A DNA stretch of 64,000 nt from Saprospiraceae bacterium (GCA_016717145.1 JADKGD010000006.1:1-64000), one strand, 5' to 3'; positions 9,702 to 19,368 are shown, counted from the first letter of the stretch. Notes: a model not told the origin generated them from the sequence alone. Numbers and translations: made by a program.

Positions 9702-10688
9702 TTGGGTCGATTAAAAAAACTTAAAAACGTATTTACTTCTGATGCTTTAAATGGATTACTTATTTTATCCCCAAAAAGACTAAAAGAAAAAGGAACAGGT
9801 TTTCTTGCATTGTTGGCCTTGGGAATTGTTAGTATAATTTGGGGAACTACCTGGGTTGTTTCTAAACAAGGTGTGATGGCTATGCCAGCGCTTGAAATGG
9901 CTGGAATAAGACAGATTATTGGTGGTAGCTCTTACTTGATTTACTATTTATCTAAACGCGACAACTTGCCAAAGATTAGTGACTTACTACCTTTACTGGT
10001 ATTATCAATTTTAAATTTTGTGCTGAGCAATGGTTTAAGTACTTGGGGTGTAAAATATATTTCATCCGGATTGGCCTCTATTATTGGTTCGATATTCCCC
10101 TTATGGATAGTCATTATTGGAATAATTACCACTAAAACAAAGCCACCGGGAACCGCACTATTCGGCATTATACTTGGATTTATTGGCATATGTACTATTT
10201 TTTATAACCATTTGGCCGATTTTATAAACCCTGATTTCAGATTTGGCATATTTGTATCGTTTTTAGCCACTTGGTCATGGGCTTTTGGCACCATTTACAC
10301 TAAAAGTCATGCAAAAAAATTTAATCCGTATTTTGGTTTGGGCATTCAAATGATGTTTTCAGGCATTATCTTATTTTTCATTTCAAGTTTTGATGTACAT
10401 TATTTGCCGCTTATGGACATACCAAAAGTATCATGGTTTGCTATATTGTATTTGGTACTTTTTGGGTCAATCATTGCTTTTATTTGTTACTTATATGCGC
10501 TACAACATTTACCCACCGAACAAACATCAATTTATGCTTATATTAACCCTATCGTAGCTCTTTTTACAGGTTGGCTCGTTTTGGGCGAATCATTGTCCCC
10601 AACGATCATTACCGGATGTATCATCACTATGTCAGGCGTATATCTTGTAAACAGGACCTATATCATAAAATACAGTGCAAATAAATAA
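9702..10688 (+). CDS. EamA-family (DMT superfamily) transporter
   Basis: A ten-helix inner-membrane transporter of the drug/metabolite superfamily with two EamA repeats. The first begins at GFLALLALGIVSIIWGTTWV, and the second carries ATWSWAFGTIYTK and the C-terminal YAYINPIVALFTGWLVLGE motif. It probably exports small metabolites or amino acids; the substrate is unknown. The start is uncertain. The open frame begins at TTG 9702, giving about 30 extra residues before the first helix. An ATG at 9751 would give a more typical start (MDYLFYPQK...) if one base were missing from the A5 run near 9773, an error type seen often in this window. Confidence 0.88.
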   Translation: MGRLKKLKNVFTSDALNGLLILSPKRLKEKGTGFLALLALGIVSIIWGTTWVVSKQGVMAMPALEMAGIRQIIGGSSYLIYYLSKRDNLPKISDLLPLLVLSILNFVLSNGLSTWGVKYISSGLASIIGSIFPLWIVIIGIITTKTKPPGTALFGIILGFIGICTIFYNHLADFINPDFRFGIFVSFLATWSWAFGTIYTKSHAKKFNPYFGLGIQMMFSGIILFFISSFDVHYLPLMDIPKVSWFAILYLVLFGSIIAFICYLYALQHLPTEQTSIYAYINPIVALFTGWLVLGESLSPTIITGCIITMSGVYLVNRTYIIKYSANK

Positions 10689-10720
10689 AATAATAGTTCT
10701 ATGTATAATTACTTAAACTA

Positions 10721-10753
10721 TTTGAATACATATTCTATATTTTTATATCTTTG
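10721..10753 (+). promoter_or_regulatory. Promoter of the barrel-protein gene
   Basis: TTTG at 10721-10724, a 21-base spacer and TATCTTTG at 10746-10753 match the Bacteroidota -33/-7 form. The ATG is at 10795. Confidence 0.65.
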
Positions 10754-10794
10754 ATACTTAATTATATGTATACAGTAAAATAATATTAAAAAAA

Positions 10795-11517
10795 ATGAAA
10801 CAATTATTTACACTAGCAAGTTTTTTTATCGCGTTACAATTATTTGGGCAAAAACAAATAGTATGGTTTGATATTGGCGCAAAAGTACAATATGGCGGAG
10901 CCGGATTTTATAATTCTGCCATTGGAAATTCCGACCTGTTTGACTATAAGATATCCTCGGGATATGGTATTGGAGGTAGATTGGGTATTAATTTTCAATA
11001 TAGTGGACTTTCCCTGGAAGTTATGAAAAGTAAAGCGTCTCAAACATTTGATAGAAAAGGTACCACCAAAATAGATCAGATAGATTGGAGTTCACTTGAC
11101 ATTTATGCTTTATTCAGGCACTCAAAAAATTTAGGTTATTTTGAAATAGGACCTAAAATAGCTTTAGTAAAAAAAGTTGAATCAACGTTAGAAGGTGCCA
11201 TTAAAACTGACAATACATCTGATTACAACAAAACTGTTTTTTCGGGTGTAGTAGGTTTTGGAGCTAATATTCTTGGAAATGATGGAAGATTTAGTGGTAT
11301 TCTGGGACTCAGATTTGAATATGGCTTCAGCGATTTTGTTTCCAAGCAAGGTGCCGGAGCAAATGTAAATGCACCTTTAAGAAATGCGGCAGTGTATAAA
11401 TCAGGTTACAAATCATCCAATGTAGCATTTGCAGGTGTTGTTTTTGAATTAAACTGGGGTATTGGATATTTTGGTAAAGCACAATGTGGAAAGAGGTCCA
11501 AGTTCATTATGTTCTAA
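10795..11517 (+). CDS. Probable outer-membrane beta-barrel protein
   Basis: A 240-residue protein with a clear signal peptide (MKQLFTLASFFIALQLFGQ, cleavage near residue 19). The mature part shows alternating hydrophobic and polar residues with many glycines and aromatics (GIGGRLGINFQYSGLSLEV; ILGLRFEYGFSDFV), as in small eight-stranded porin-like barrels of Bacteroidota. No enzymatic motif is visible. It ends in a non-aromatic KFIMF tail. It has its own promoter and terminator, so it is a single-gene transcription unit. Function unknown. Confidence 0.65.
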   Translation: MKQLFTLASFFIALQLFGQKQIVWFDIGAKVQYGGAGFYNSAIGNSDLFDYKISSGYGIGGRLGINFQYSGLSLEVMKSKASQTFDRKGTTKIDQIDWSSLDIYALFRHSKNLGYFEIGPKIALVKKVESTLEGAIKTDNTSDYNKTVFSGVVGFGANILGNDGRFSGILGLRFEYGFSDFVSKQGAGANVNAPLRNAAVYKSGYKSSNVAFAGVVFELNWGIGYFGKAQCGKRSKFIMF

Positions 11518-11540
11518 TTCGTTTAATAATACATAATCTT

Positions 11541-11580
11541 AAAAAGGTGAAAGGATGGCTAATCTTTGCACCTTTTTTTT
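11541..11580 (+). terminator. Rho-independent terminator after the barrel-protein gene
   Basis: AAAAAGGTG pairs with CACCTTTTT, extended by an inner AAAGGAT/ATCTTT pairing, and is followed by a T8 run. It lies 24 bases after the stop. Confidence 0.85.
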
Positions 11581-11745
11581 GATCTAATGTTTAATGTATG
11601 ACAGTTTAAAATCAAGATACGTTATTAATAATATTGTCTTTTATTCCTATATTTGTTTGCTATCTATATTCAAAAAGTTACCAGAAAAATAAAACATTTT
11701 TTCTTTTTGGGTGTATTCATTTAATTCTACCATCAAACATTAAAT

Positions 11746-12186
11746 ATGGAAATCCAAAATAATCCTATCAGCGCAGAAAAGGTAACCGATACACCCTCAT
11801 TATTACCTTATGGTCATCACGTGGGAAGCGCCATTATCAGACCTATGGACAAAGGTAAAACTAAAGGTATTGCAATGAAATCAATGTACCAGCAAACTGA
11901 CAATCAATTATTACAAATAAAAGAACAGGTAGAAACACTTATCAGGCAAGCTCAAAAAATACATGACAGGATTGACTTATCTGAAAAAATTTATACATCA
12001 GATTGTGGTTTTAAACCGATCAGTGGCAACATTTATTATTTATATCAAAAAAAAGACAATTCTCGGATAATTTCAATGGTCTCTCCTTCCGAATGGGGTG
12101 AAAAATTGCCATATACTTATCTGGCTGCAATTGAACTCTTGTCAGATCATACATGGTCAATAATAGAAAAAGCCGGTGATTTTTGA
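11746..12186 (+). CDS. DUF2452 family protein
   Basis: A 146-residue cytoplasmic protein of the uncharacterised DUF2452 family. Recognisable stretches are SLLPYGHHVGSAIIRPMDKG near the N-terminus, a central helical segment (QLLQIKEQVETLIRQAQKIH) and a C-terminal SPSEWGEKLPYTYLAA followed by LLSDHTW. No signal peptide or catalytic motif is seen. It precedes the VWA-domain gene by about 60 bases and may share its transcript. Function unknown. Confidence 0.8.
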   Translation: MEIQNNPISAEKVTDTPSLLPYGHHVGSAIIRPMDKGKTKGIAMKSMYQQTDNQLLQIKEQVETLIRQAQKIHDRIDLSEKIYTSDCGFKPISGNIYYLYQKKDNSRIISMVSPSEWGEKLPYTYLAAIELLSDHTWSIIEKAGDF

Positions 12187-12243
12187 TGGGTTTCAACCTT
12201 ATGCTTTAATGGTTGTTATCAAATTACATTTAACTTTTTTAGC

Positions 12244-13347
12244 ATGATAGGCTGGCAATTCAGTAATTTTGTACCTAATAATGAAGATTCCGATCCTTTC
12301 GAACGCCTTCTAAAAATATTTAAAGAACTTTTGGTACATACGTCCGGTGATGTAGCAGAGGCATTGTCATGGTTAACAGAACTTGATAAGCAGTATAAAT
12401 TAACGGATAATAATTATGGTATCGCTGACTTTGTTAAAGATCTCATAGAAAAAGGCTTAATTTCTCAACAAACCTCTAATGGAAAACTTGGATATAGCCC
12501 AACTACAAAAATGGAAATAGCCTTACGCAGGCAAGCATTAGATGATATTTTTGATCAATTAAAAAAGTCTAAGCAAGGTAATCACTCGACAAAAATGACC
12601 GGGCAGGGCGACGAATTTACGTCAGAATTACGACCTTACGAGTTTGGTGACCGATTAGATGGAATTGCTATTTCAGAAACTTTAAAAAATGCTCAAATTA
12701 ATCATGGCATAGATGATTTCAGACTAACTGAACAAGATTTACAAATTCAGGAAACGCATTACAAAAGCCAGAGTAGCACGGTGCTTATGATAGATATTTC
12801 GCACTCTATGATACTTTATGGTGAAGACAGAATAACTCCTGCCAAAAAAGTAGCCATGGCGCTTTCAGAACTTATTATCACCAGATATCCAAAAGATACC
12901 CTTGATATTATTGTCTTCGGGGATGATGCATGGAGCATTGAAATTAAGGATTTGCCCTATTTGCAGGTAGGTCCCTATCATACAAATACTGTGGCTGGTT
13001 TAGAGTTGGCAATGGATCTGCTCAGAAAACGAAAAAATCCTAATAAGCAGATTATGATGATTACCGACGGAAAACCTACTTGTATTAAAAAAGGCAAAAC
13101 TTATTATAAAAACAGTTTTGGTTTGGATCGGAAAATACTAAACCGAACCTTGGCATTGGCCGTAAGTTGCCGTAAAATAAATATACCCATTACAACATTT
13201 ATGATTGCAAAGGATGCCTACCTGGTTAACTTTGTAGATCAATTTACGCAAGCAAATAATGGAAAAGCTTTCTATTCCTCATTAGAAGGGCTAGGTGAAT
13301 TTATCTTCATGGATTATAAACAAAACAAAAAAAGTCGAAAGAAGTAA
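12244..13347 (+). CDS. VWA-domain protein
   Basis: A 367-residue cytoplasmic protein. The N-terminal ~140 residues are helical and polar. A von Willebrand A domain follows, with the metal-binding MIDAS start LMIDISHSM (D-x-S-x-S), the second threonine region GPYHTNTVAGLELAM and the MMITDGKPT strand. The C-terminus is lysine-rich. Similar proteins work with MoxR-type AAA ATPases as metal-insertion or assembly chaperones, but no such ATPase gene is adjacent. The downstream flank is the homopolymer-rich island. Function not assignable beyond the domain. Confidence 0.85.
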   Translation: MIGWQFSNFVPNNEDSDPFERLLKIFKELLVHTSGDVAEALSWLTELDKQYKLTDNNYGIADFVKDLIEKGLISQQTSNGKLGYSPTTKMEIALRRQALDDIFDQLKKSKQGNHSTKMTGQGDEFTSELRPYEFGDRLDGIAISETLKNAQINHGIDDFRLTEQDLQIQETHYKSQSSTVLMIDISHSMILYGEDRITPAKKVAMALSELIITRYPKDTLDIIVFGDDAWSIEIKDLPYLQVGPYHTNTVAGLELAMDLLRKRKNPNKQIMMITDGKPTCIKKGKTYYKNSFGLDRKILNRTLALAVSCRKINIPITTFMIAKDAYLVNFVDQFTQANNGKAFYSSLEGLGEFIFMDYKQNKKSRKK

Positions 13348-13379
13348 GCTTTATTTGCTTACCGGATTTTAATCAACAA

Positions 13380-13920
13380 AATAGGGTCTCCCAAAAAAAA
13401 ACTTTCCAATGAAACCCCAGTTTTTTTTTGTAACCCCCCTCAACCAACAACCTGGGAAGGAAAACGAACGAAGAGAAAGGGCCCAACCCCCGCCCCTTAC
13501 CGGCTTTTCCCCCCGGGGGACCCCGCCTGGGGGGGCGGCCTTTGTATTATGTTTCTTATTCAAAAAAAAGGCAAAAATTAAAAAAAAAAAAAAAGAATAC
13601 CCAAAGCGTCAAACTGGCAATTTTTAGGGTTGAAAACGCCAAGCGAATTAAAAAAAAAAAAATTTTCCTTTTTTTTTAAATCTTTTTTTCTTTTTTTTTT
13701 TCTGCCCTCCCCCCCCCCCCAAAGTCATTTTTTTTTCTTTTCTCCTTTTTTTTTTCCCGCCCTTTCTTTATCCTTTTTTTTTTCCCTTTTTTTTTTTTTT
13801 TTCCTTTTTTTAATTATTTTTTTTTTTTACAAAAATTTTTTTTTCCCCCCCTTTTTGCGTTTCCCGGCTTTTTTTTTTTAATTTTATTTTTTTTTTTATT
13901 TTTTTTTTAATACAAAATCT
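13380..13920. other. Homopolymer-rich island, probably sequencing/assembly artefact
   Basis: This stretch fills the 611-base gap between the VWA gene and the next lipoprotein gene. It holds many long single-base runs (A14, T13-16, C10, G7) and a local patch rich in G and C (about 13430-13550), unlike anything else in the window. Open frames here translate to runs of K, F and P and show no domain. I see no RNA gene, repeat unit, terminal inverted repeat or transposase. The texture suggests a poor consensus, perhaps over a hard-to-sequence spot. The true sequence cannot be recovered from this text. Confidence 0.75.
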
Positions 13921-13958
13921 GGTTTGGCTTTTGATAATAAAAATTAATACAAAATGAC

Positions 13959-14522
13959 CTACGTCTTCTTTATAGGAGTACTTTTGTTCCTTAGGATTTT
14001 AGCTTGCATATTGTTGTCCTTGTATTCAGATCTGCCTACGAGAATCATCATGTCGTTACGGGCATTTACTTCAAACTCCTGTGGTTTTATTTTTTCATTG
14101 TCATCAATCATGAGCAAGGTAGCCTTATCGAAATCATAAAAATATTTCCCGGAGCCCTTTTTATCAGAATATTGGCCATAGTCATAAGTCAAATCAGCTT
14201 TAAAATCTATCCATTTGCCATCAAGAGAGTCTTTGGTCAATACTTTATTTGTGGTCACAATTGCATCAAAGTGCCATAAATCCTGCTCAATTACATTAAA
14301 AAATTTATTATTGGATTCTTTTTTTCTAAATTCCAACACTGAATTCGCCGCAGTTCTCATTTGAGTTATATCCACCAAATGCAATTTTTCTTGATTTAAT
14401 AAAGCATAAGAATTGCTAATAACCTTTCCTTGATTTCCATCAGTTAAACCAAGTTTACCTTCATTTTTACAAGAGATGACAAAGGAAATAGAAATAATAA
14501 AAAATACACTTTGAAAATTCAT
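13959..14522 (-). CDS. Hypothetical lipoprotein
   Basis: A 187-residue protein with a lipoprotein signal peptide (MNFQSVFFIISISFVISC, lipobox VISC at about residues 15-18). The mature part has alternating strands (GKWIDFKADLTYDYGQY; GSGKYFYDFDKATLLMIDD), suggesting a lipocalin-like or small beta-sandwich fold. No family is recognised. It is divergent from tilS, with about 50 bases between the starts, and its C-terminal flank is the homopolymer island, so its extreme end could be affected by poor sequence. Confidence 0.7.
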   Translation of the reverse strand: MNFQSVFFIISISFVISCKNEGKLGLTDGNQGKVISNSYALLNQEKLHLVDITQMRTAANSVLEFRKKESNNKFFNVIEQDLWHFDAIVTTNKVLTKDSLDGKWIDFKADLTYDYGQYSDKKGSGKYFYDFDKATLLMIDDNEKIKPQEFEVNARNDMMILVGRSEYKDNNMQAKILRNKSTPIKKT

Positions 14523-14571
14523 ATTACAGATTTATATTATTAATTTGTGAACTAAAAGGAACACAAATGTA

Positions 14572-15918
14572 ATGCTTGATAGGTTTTTATCATATATAAA
14601 GGAACAAAATTTATTTAATAATGAAGATAAAATTCTTTTGGCCGTAAGTGGTGGAATGGATTCTATGGTTTTATTACATTTATTTCAAAAAATGTCATGC
14701 CAGTTTATGGTTGCGCATGTAAACCACAATTTACGTGGATTGGAATCACAGGATGATCAATCTTTTGTCGAAAAATACTGTTTTGATCATCAAATAAAAT
14801 GCTATGTAAATAAAATTGATCCAATCGTTTTTGAAAGCGGGAATTTGCAAGACACTGCAAGAAAAATAAGATATGATTGGTTTGGAAAAATAATGGAAGA
14901 AAATCAATTGACTTATATGGCAACCGCTCATCATGCAGATGACGTTTTGGAAACTTTCCTCATCAATCTTATGAGAGGTTCAGGCCTGGATGGTTTAAGT
15001 AGCATACAGGCGAAAAATAGCAATATTATAAGACCTTTACTGTTTGCAAATAAGGTCGATATTCAAAATTATATAACTAAATACAATGTTCCTTATAGAG
15101 AGGACAGTTCCAATAGCACACAAAAATACCTCAGGAATAAAGTCAGACATACCATCATACCTGCTATGGAGCATTCTGACAACAGGGTTAAAAAAGGTTT
15201 GATGCATAGCATCAGACATATTCAATCCTCAAATCAATTATTGAAATGGTTTATTGAAAAAGAAAGGCAAAACTTATGTAATGAGATGGCGAATTCAATT
15301 TCCATCAAATTTTCTGACCTTAATGCTTCTCCCTATCCCTTAGAATTGCTTTTTCAATTAATCAAAAAATATGGCTTTAATGAAACTCAATGCATTGAAA
15401 TGCTAGCCGTTGATCAGCAATCAGGAAACAAATATATCTCGCACACGCACGTGGCATTGAGAGACAGAGATCTATTAATTATTAGACAAATCAATTCCTC
15501 CCGTCATCAAAAAGAATTATCCTTTCCCTGCTCTGAGCTGCCTTGCATTATTAACATTAACGGAAGCCAAATCAAAATGGAAAAGGTAGCCTTTAGTAGT
15601 CATATCAATTTTCTTTCCAGTGAAATACAATATTTATGTATTGATAAAATCGACAAATCGTCTTTAGTCATTCGCGGACTCAGAAATGGAGATAAATTTG
15701 CACCAACCGGTATGAATGGAAAAAAACAAAAATTACAGGATTTTTTAACCAATAATAAAGTCCCTGCTTCTAAAAAAGAAAAAATACTATTGTTAACGGG
15801 TTCGGGAGAAATACTCTGTGTTATTGGACATCGTGTTTCTGAATTTGTTAAAGTAAGTCCAGATTCAAAAGAAATATTAAAAATCGTGCTGTCTAATGAT
15901 GAAGATTATATAGATTGA
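14572..15918 (+). CDS. tilS: tRNA(Ile)-lysidine synthase
   Basis: ATP-dependent enzyme that converts C34 of the CAU-anticodon isoleucine tRNA to lysidine, so that it reads AUA. The N-terminal PP-loop motif SGGMDS is at residues 26-31 and VAHVNHNLRG follows. ATAHHADDVLETFLINLMRG is the adenylation-site region, and YLRNKVRHTIIP precedes the substrate-binding domain. The C-terminal TilS domain (GDKFAPTGMNGKKQKLQDFL) is present. At 448 residues it is full length. It stands alone and converges with prfB. Confidence 0.96.
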   Translation: MLDRFLSYIKEQNLFNNEDKILLAVSGGMDSMVLLHLFQKMSCQFMVAHVNHNLRGLESQDDQSFVEKYCFDHQIKCYVNKIDPIVFESGNLQDTARKIRYDWFGKIMEENQLTYMATAHHADDVLETFLINLMRGSGLDGLSSIQAKNSNIIRPLLFANKVDIQNYITKYNVPYREDSSNSTQKYLRNKVRHTIIPAMEHSDNRVKKGLMHSIRHIQSSNQLLKWFIEKERQNLCNEMANSISIKFSDLNASPYPLELLFQLIKKYGFNETQCIEMLAVDQQSGNKYISHTHVALRDRDLLIIRQINSSRHQKELSFPCSELPCIININGSQIKMEKVAFSSHINFLSSEIQYLCIDKIDKSSLVIRGLRNGDKFAPTGMNGKKQKLQDFLTNNKVPASKKEKILLLTGSGEILCVIGHRVSEFVKVSPDSKEILKIVLSNDEDYID

Positions 15919-16135
15919 AATACCTATTCAAACCTAACTTCTGATATAAAAATAATTACTGATGAATAAAGTACCATCCTTAAACAACTTCTTTCCAAGG
16001 TCAAACCAAACAGATTTATAATTTAGAGCATTCCGCTTTATAAATAGATCGCCCATGAATTATCAATAAATTTTAATCTTTACATTCAATTTATGAACCG
16101 AAATTGCAATGTGATTTAATAAAATAACAAATGGG

Positions 16136-17216
16136 TTAATTTCCATCCCACATCAGGTAAGCTTTCAAAAATCCATCAATATTACCATCCAAAACAGCAT
16201 CAGTATTTCTACTTTCAAAGCCAGTTCTGTGATCCTTTACCCGTCGATCATCCAGCACATATGAACGAATCTGAGAGCCCCATTCATTTTTCATCTTCCC
16301 TGCTTCAATTTTATTTCGTTCTGTACGTTGTTTTTCAAGCTCTATCTCATAAAGCCTTGACTTAAGCATTTGCATGGCTTTATCCCTATTCATATGTTGT
16401 GATCTGGCTTCCTGACATTGTATTGCTATACCGGTTGGCAAGTGTTTTATTCGGACAGCCGTCTCTACTTTATTTACATTCTGCCCGCCCGCGCCTTGTG
16501 CTCTAAAAGTATCCCATTCGATATCAGCAGGACTTATTTCTATCTCAATGGTATCATCAATCATGGGGTGAACAAAAACTGATGCAAAAGAGGTCATTCG
16601 TTTTCCCTGACTGTTAAATGGACTCACACGCACCAATCTATGTACACCATTTTCTCCTTTGAGCATGCCATATGTATATTCCCCTTCAATCTCTATGGAA
16701 ACTGATTTTATCCCTGCTACATCACCATCGACTCTGTCAAGTTCTGTTGCTTTAAAATTATTTTTATCAGCCCACATCATAAACATACGATGCAAGATCG
16801 ATACCCAGTCACATGCTTCAGTCCCACCTGCGCCAGCATTGATCTCAAGGGTAGCACTTAATTGATCTTCAGGTTGATCCAAAGTTGTCCTGAATTCAAT
16901 GTCATCCAGGTAAGCCAGCATCTCCTTATATTTTTCGTCAACTTCTGCTTCAGTAGCTTCACCTTCTCGTTGAAACTCAAGCAAGACCTCAAGATCATCA
17001 GTATGAGATTGTAGAAAAGCAAATTTCTCGACCCACTTCTTATTATCTTTAAGTTCTTTCAAAATGGCTTCTGCCTTTTCTGAATCCTGCCAAAAGGTAG
17101 GATCCTGAGACAATTGCTCTTTATCTTCTATTTCTAATTTTCTACGATCGATGTCAAAGATACCTCCTGACCGATGTCAATCGCACTCTGATATCAGCTA
17201 ACTGTTCAGTAGTCAT
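16136..17216 (-). CDS. prfB: Peptide chain release factor 2 (programmed +1 frameshift)
   Basis: RF2 ends translation at UGA and UAA codons. The gene starts at ATG 17216 ([13 protein letters not shown]), runs 20 codons to an in-frame TGA (17156-17154) and continues in the +1 frame from GAC 17155. The site reads AGGAGGTATCTTTGAC: an internal Shine-Dalgarno, a slippery CTT and a TGA-C stop, the conserved autoregulatory frameshift of bacterial prfB. The product is about 359 residues. The RF2-specific SPF tripeptide lies at about 198-200 and the catalytic GGQ at about 243-245. The frameshift lets low RF2 levels raise its own synthesis. Unlike most other breaks in this window, this one is biological. 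Confidence 0.97.
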
Positions 17217-17241
17217 TGCCCTGCATATTTAAAATGTTAAT

Positions 17242-17279
17242 AAAAAATCCGGAATTTCAGAAAATAAAATTCCGGATTC
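17242..17279 (-). terminator. Rho-independent terminator of the FKBP gene
   Basis: On the minus strand a perfect stem of AATCCGGAATTT and AAATTCCGGATT is followed by a T run. It sits between the FKBP stop and the prfB start, so prfB is probably transcribed from its own promoter. Confidence 0.85.
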
Positions 17280-17297
17280 ATTCAAGCTATTATAGAA

Positions 17298-18182
17298 TTA
17301 CTTAATGTCTTCAAGTTCAACATAAAAAACAAGATCTGACTTTGCAGGAATTGTCGGAGGGCTACCAGCTTCTCCATAAGCCAGTGCAGATGGTATAAAT
17401 AAAAATGCTTTTGCACCCTTATTTAGCAATGCCAAACCTTCATCCCAGCCTTTTATCACCTGACCTTGACCAAGCGTAAAAGGGAAAGCTTCACCACGTT
17501 TAAAAGAATTGTCAAACATAGTACCATCCATTAATGAACCGTAATACTGAACAACAACCTTTGATCCTACAGCGGCAACAGGTCCTTCTCCTTCCTTAAC
17601 AATATAATACTTTAGGCCGGATGCCGTCGACTTAGTTTCAAGCGTACCTGTCTTGTAATCTGCTAAAGTAGTAGCAAGTAATTCCTCGATGGCAGGAAGT
17701 TTTTCCATATTAGCAGCAACTTTGCCTTGTTGTACAGCATTTTGCTCCTCTAAGTATTTTTTGTATTCCTCATCATTTTTAATACCTTTTACTGAAACAT
17801 CGTAAGTGATAAATTTCATAGACTGTACATCAACAGGTGCATTAGGCATTGAATCAATGGGCATTGTCAAAATAAAATTTTGTCCCACTTTACTTTTTGC
17901 TAAAACTTCAATAATAGGATTCGCATCCTTACCTTTAGGAAATTCGGCTGGAATCTGTACGACAGGCATCTGTGGACCTTCTGCCATTTCCTGGAGCACT
18001 TTGCCATTGTCACCGGTTATTTTGATAGTAAATAAAACGTAATCATTGGTCTTTGGTGCTTCACCTGTTCCTTCAGTCACGATTTTATAACTATATCCAC
18101 TTGGCGTAACCGTTGCGTCCGGTTTACACGACACGATTAAAAGGGAAATCATAATTAAAAAGCTTAAAAAATTAAATTTCAT
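17298..18182 (-). CDS. FKBP-type peptidyl-prolyl isomerase lipoprotein
   Basis: A 294-residue lipoprotein (signal peptide with lipobox LIVSC near residues 16-20) that probably folds exported proteins in the periplasm. The C-terminal FKBP domain is canonical: VQYYGSLMDGTMFDNSF, GQGQVIKGWDEGL, LFIPSALAYGE and the terminal DLVFYVELEDI. The N-terminal half (SYKIVTEGTGEAPKTNDYV) resembles a second, degenerate FKBP domain without the usual active-site residues. The two are linked by a helical, glutamine/lysine-rich segment. It is likely co-transcribed with the upstream DHH phosphoesterase, 53 bases away. Confidence 0.92.
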   Translation of the reverse strand: MKFNFLSFLIMISLLIVSCKPDATVTPSGYSYKIVTEGTGEAPKTNDYVLFTIKITGDNGKVLQEMAEGPQMPVVQIPAEFPKGKDANPIIEVLAKSKVGQNFILTMPIDSMPNAPVDVQSMKFITYDVSVKGIKNDEEYKKYLEEQNAVQQGKVAANMEKLPAIEELLATTLADYKTGTLETKSTASGLKYYIVKEGEGPVAAVGSKVVVQYYGSLMDGTMFDNSFKRGEAFPFTLGQGQVIKGWDEGLALLNKGAKAFLFIPSALAYGEAGSPPTIPAKSDLVFYVELEDIK

Positions 18183-18235
18183 GATTTTAAATTTACTTAA
18201 TGAATTAATATTGTCAAATTATTATTTTAAAAATT

Positions 18236-19243
18236 TTATGTAATCAATTTAGGAAGATACAAAGGCATAACTTTTTTTACTTTCTCTATGATATCGTTTA
18301 GGCTAGCATAAACACCACCTCCTGAAGCATTCTTATGACCTCCTCCATTAAAATATTTTCCAGCAATCTCTTGAACAGAAATGTCACCCTTACTCCTCAG
18401 AGATATCTTTATAATTGAGGGTTGTTCTGTTACAAAAGCGGCAACTTTAATATTTTCCATCATGAGCATGTAATTTACAATACCCTCCGTATCACCACGT
18501 TGAATATCAAAGTCTGTGTAATCCTTTCTTGTTAACCACATTATGCCGACGCCATAATCTTTCATAATTTCCATTCTGTTTGCAAGACAGTGTCCAAGAA
18601 GTCTTAAATGTTTCTCCTTCTGAGAATTAAAAATTTTATCTGCTAATTTATAATCGTCAACGCCAAGCATTTTTAGTTCACCAGCCACTACATACGTGTA
18701 AGGTCTTGTACCGTAACGAAAAGAACCCGTATCAGTCACCAATCCTGTAAACAGACATTCCCCAATTTCCGGGTCTATCATGGCTTTATCCCCCAACTGA
18801 TCAATCACTTTAAAAACCAATTCACAAGTACTACTTGCTCCAGTATCAGAAAATTCAATATCAGTAAACGGCTCCGGATCTAAATGGTGATCTATTAAAA
18901 CTTTTTTTGCTTTACTAAATTGAATATTTTCACCTAACTTATCTACCCTGTCCAAGCCATTAAAATCAAGACAAAATATGATGTCTGCATTCTCAATGGC
19001 TTTTCTGGCTACATTATGGTCAAGATCAAAAATAATGACCTTATCCACGTTCTTCATATATCCATAGCTAAGGGGATATTCACTTGGGAATATTACCTTA
19101 ATATTATGACCTAGTTTATGGAGATACCCACCCAAGCCTAAGGAGGAACCCATTGCGTCGCCATCAGGATTTCTGTGTGTTATTATAGCAATTTCCTTCG
19201 GAAAAGATAATAATTGTTTTAACTTTTGGATTTCTTCTGACAT
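18236..19243 (-). CDS. DHH-family phosphoesterase (NrnA-like oligoribonuclease/pAp phosphatase)
   Basis: A 335-residue cytoplasmic enzyme of the DHH/DHHA1 family. NrnA members degrade nano-RNAs and remove the 3'-phosphate from pAp. Motif I THRNPDGDAMGSS, motif II FCLDFNG, motif III LIDHHLDPEPF and motif IV GLVTDTGSFRYG coordinate two manganese ions. The DHHA1 domain ends with the substrate-binding GGGHKNASGG. Length and motifs match NrnA. It is divergent from ndk and sits upstream of the FKBP gene on the same strand. Confidence 0.92.
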   Translation of the reverse strand: MSEEIQKLKQLLSFPKEIAIITHRNPDGDAMGSSLGLGGYLHKLGHNIKVIFPSEYPLSYGYMKNVDKVIIFDLDHNVARKAIENADIIFCLDFNGLDRVDKLGENIQFSKAKKVLIDHHLDPEPFTDIEFSDTGASSTCELVFKVIDQLGDKAMIDPEIGECLFTGLVTDTGSFRYGTRPYTYVVAGELKMLGVDDYKLADKIFNSQKEKHLRLLGHCLANRMEIMKDYGVGIMWLTRKDYTDFDIQRGDTEGIVNYMLMMENIKVAAFVTEQPSIIKISLRSKGDISVQEIAGKYFNGGGHKNASGGGVYASLNDIIEKVKKVMPLYLPKLIT

Positions 19244-19323
19244 AATGGGCGCAAAAGTCTACATAAAATCGCAGATGTCAAAATTAATTTCTGTTTTTTC
19301 TGTCTAAATGAAATATGATTTCA

Positions 19324-19331
19324 TACTTTTG
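19324..19331 (+). promoter_or_regulatory. -7 box of ndk
   Basis: TACTTTTG matches TAnnTTTG, 37 bases before the ndk ATG. No good -33 TTG is seen. Confidence 0.5.
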
Positions 19332-19368
19332 TGCCGTTTTTAAGAAATCATTTTAAAATTAATATCAA

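Noticed and set aside
13409..13881. Two open frames in the homopolymer island
   Set aside because: They translate to runs of K, F, P and S with no domain and lie in the suspect stretch; treated as artefact.
16136..17216. Frameshift in prfB as a sequencing error
   Set aside because: The shift site has the internal Shine-Dalgarno, CTT and TGA-C of the conserved programmed frameshift, so it is biological.
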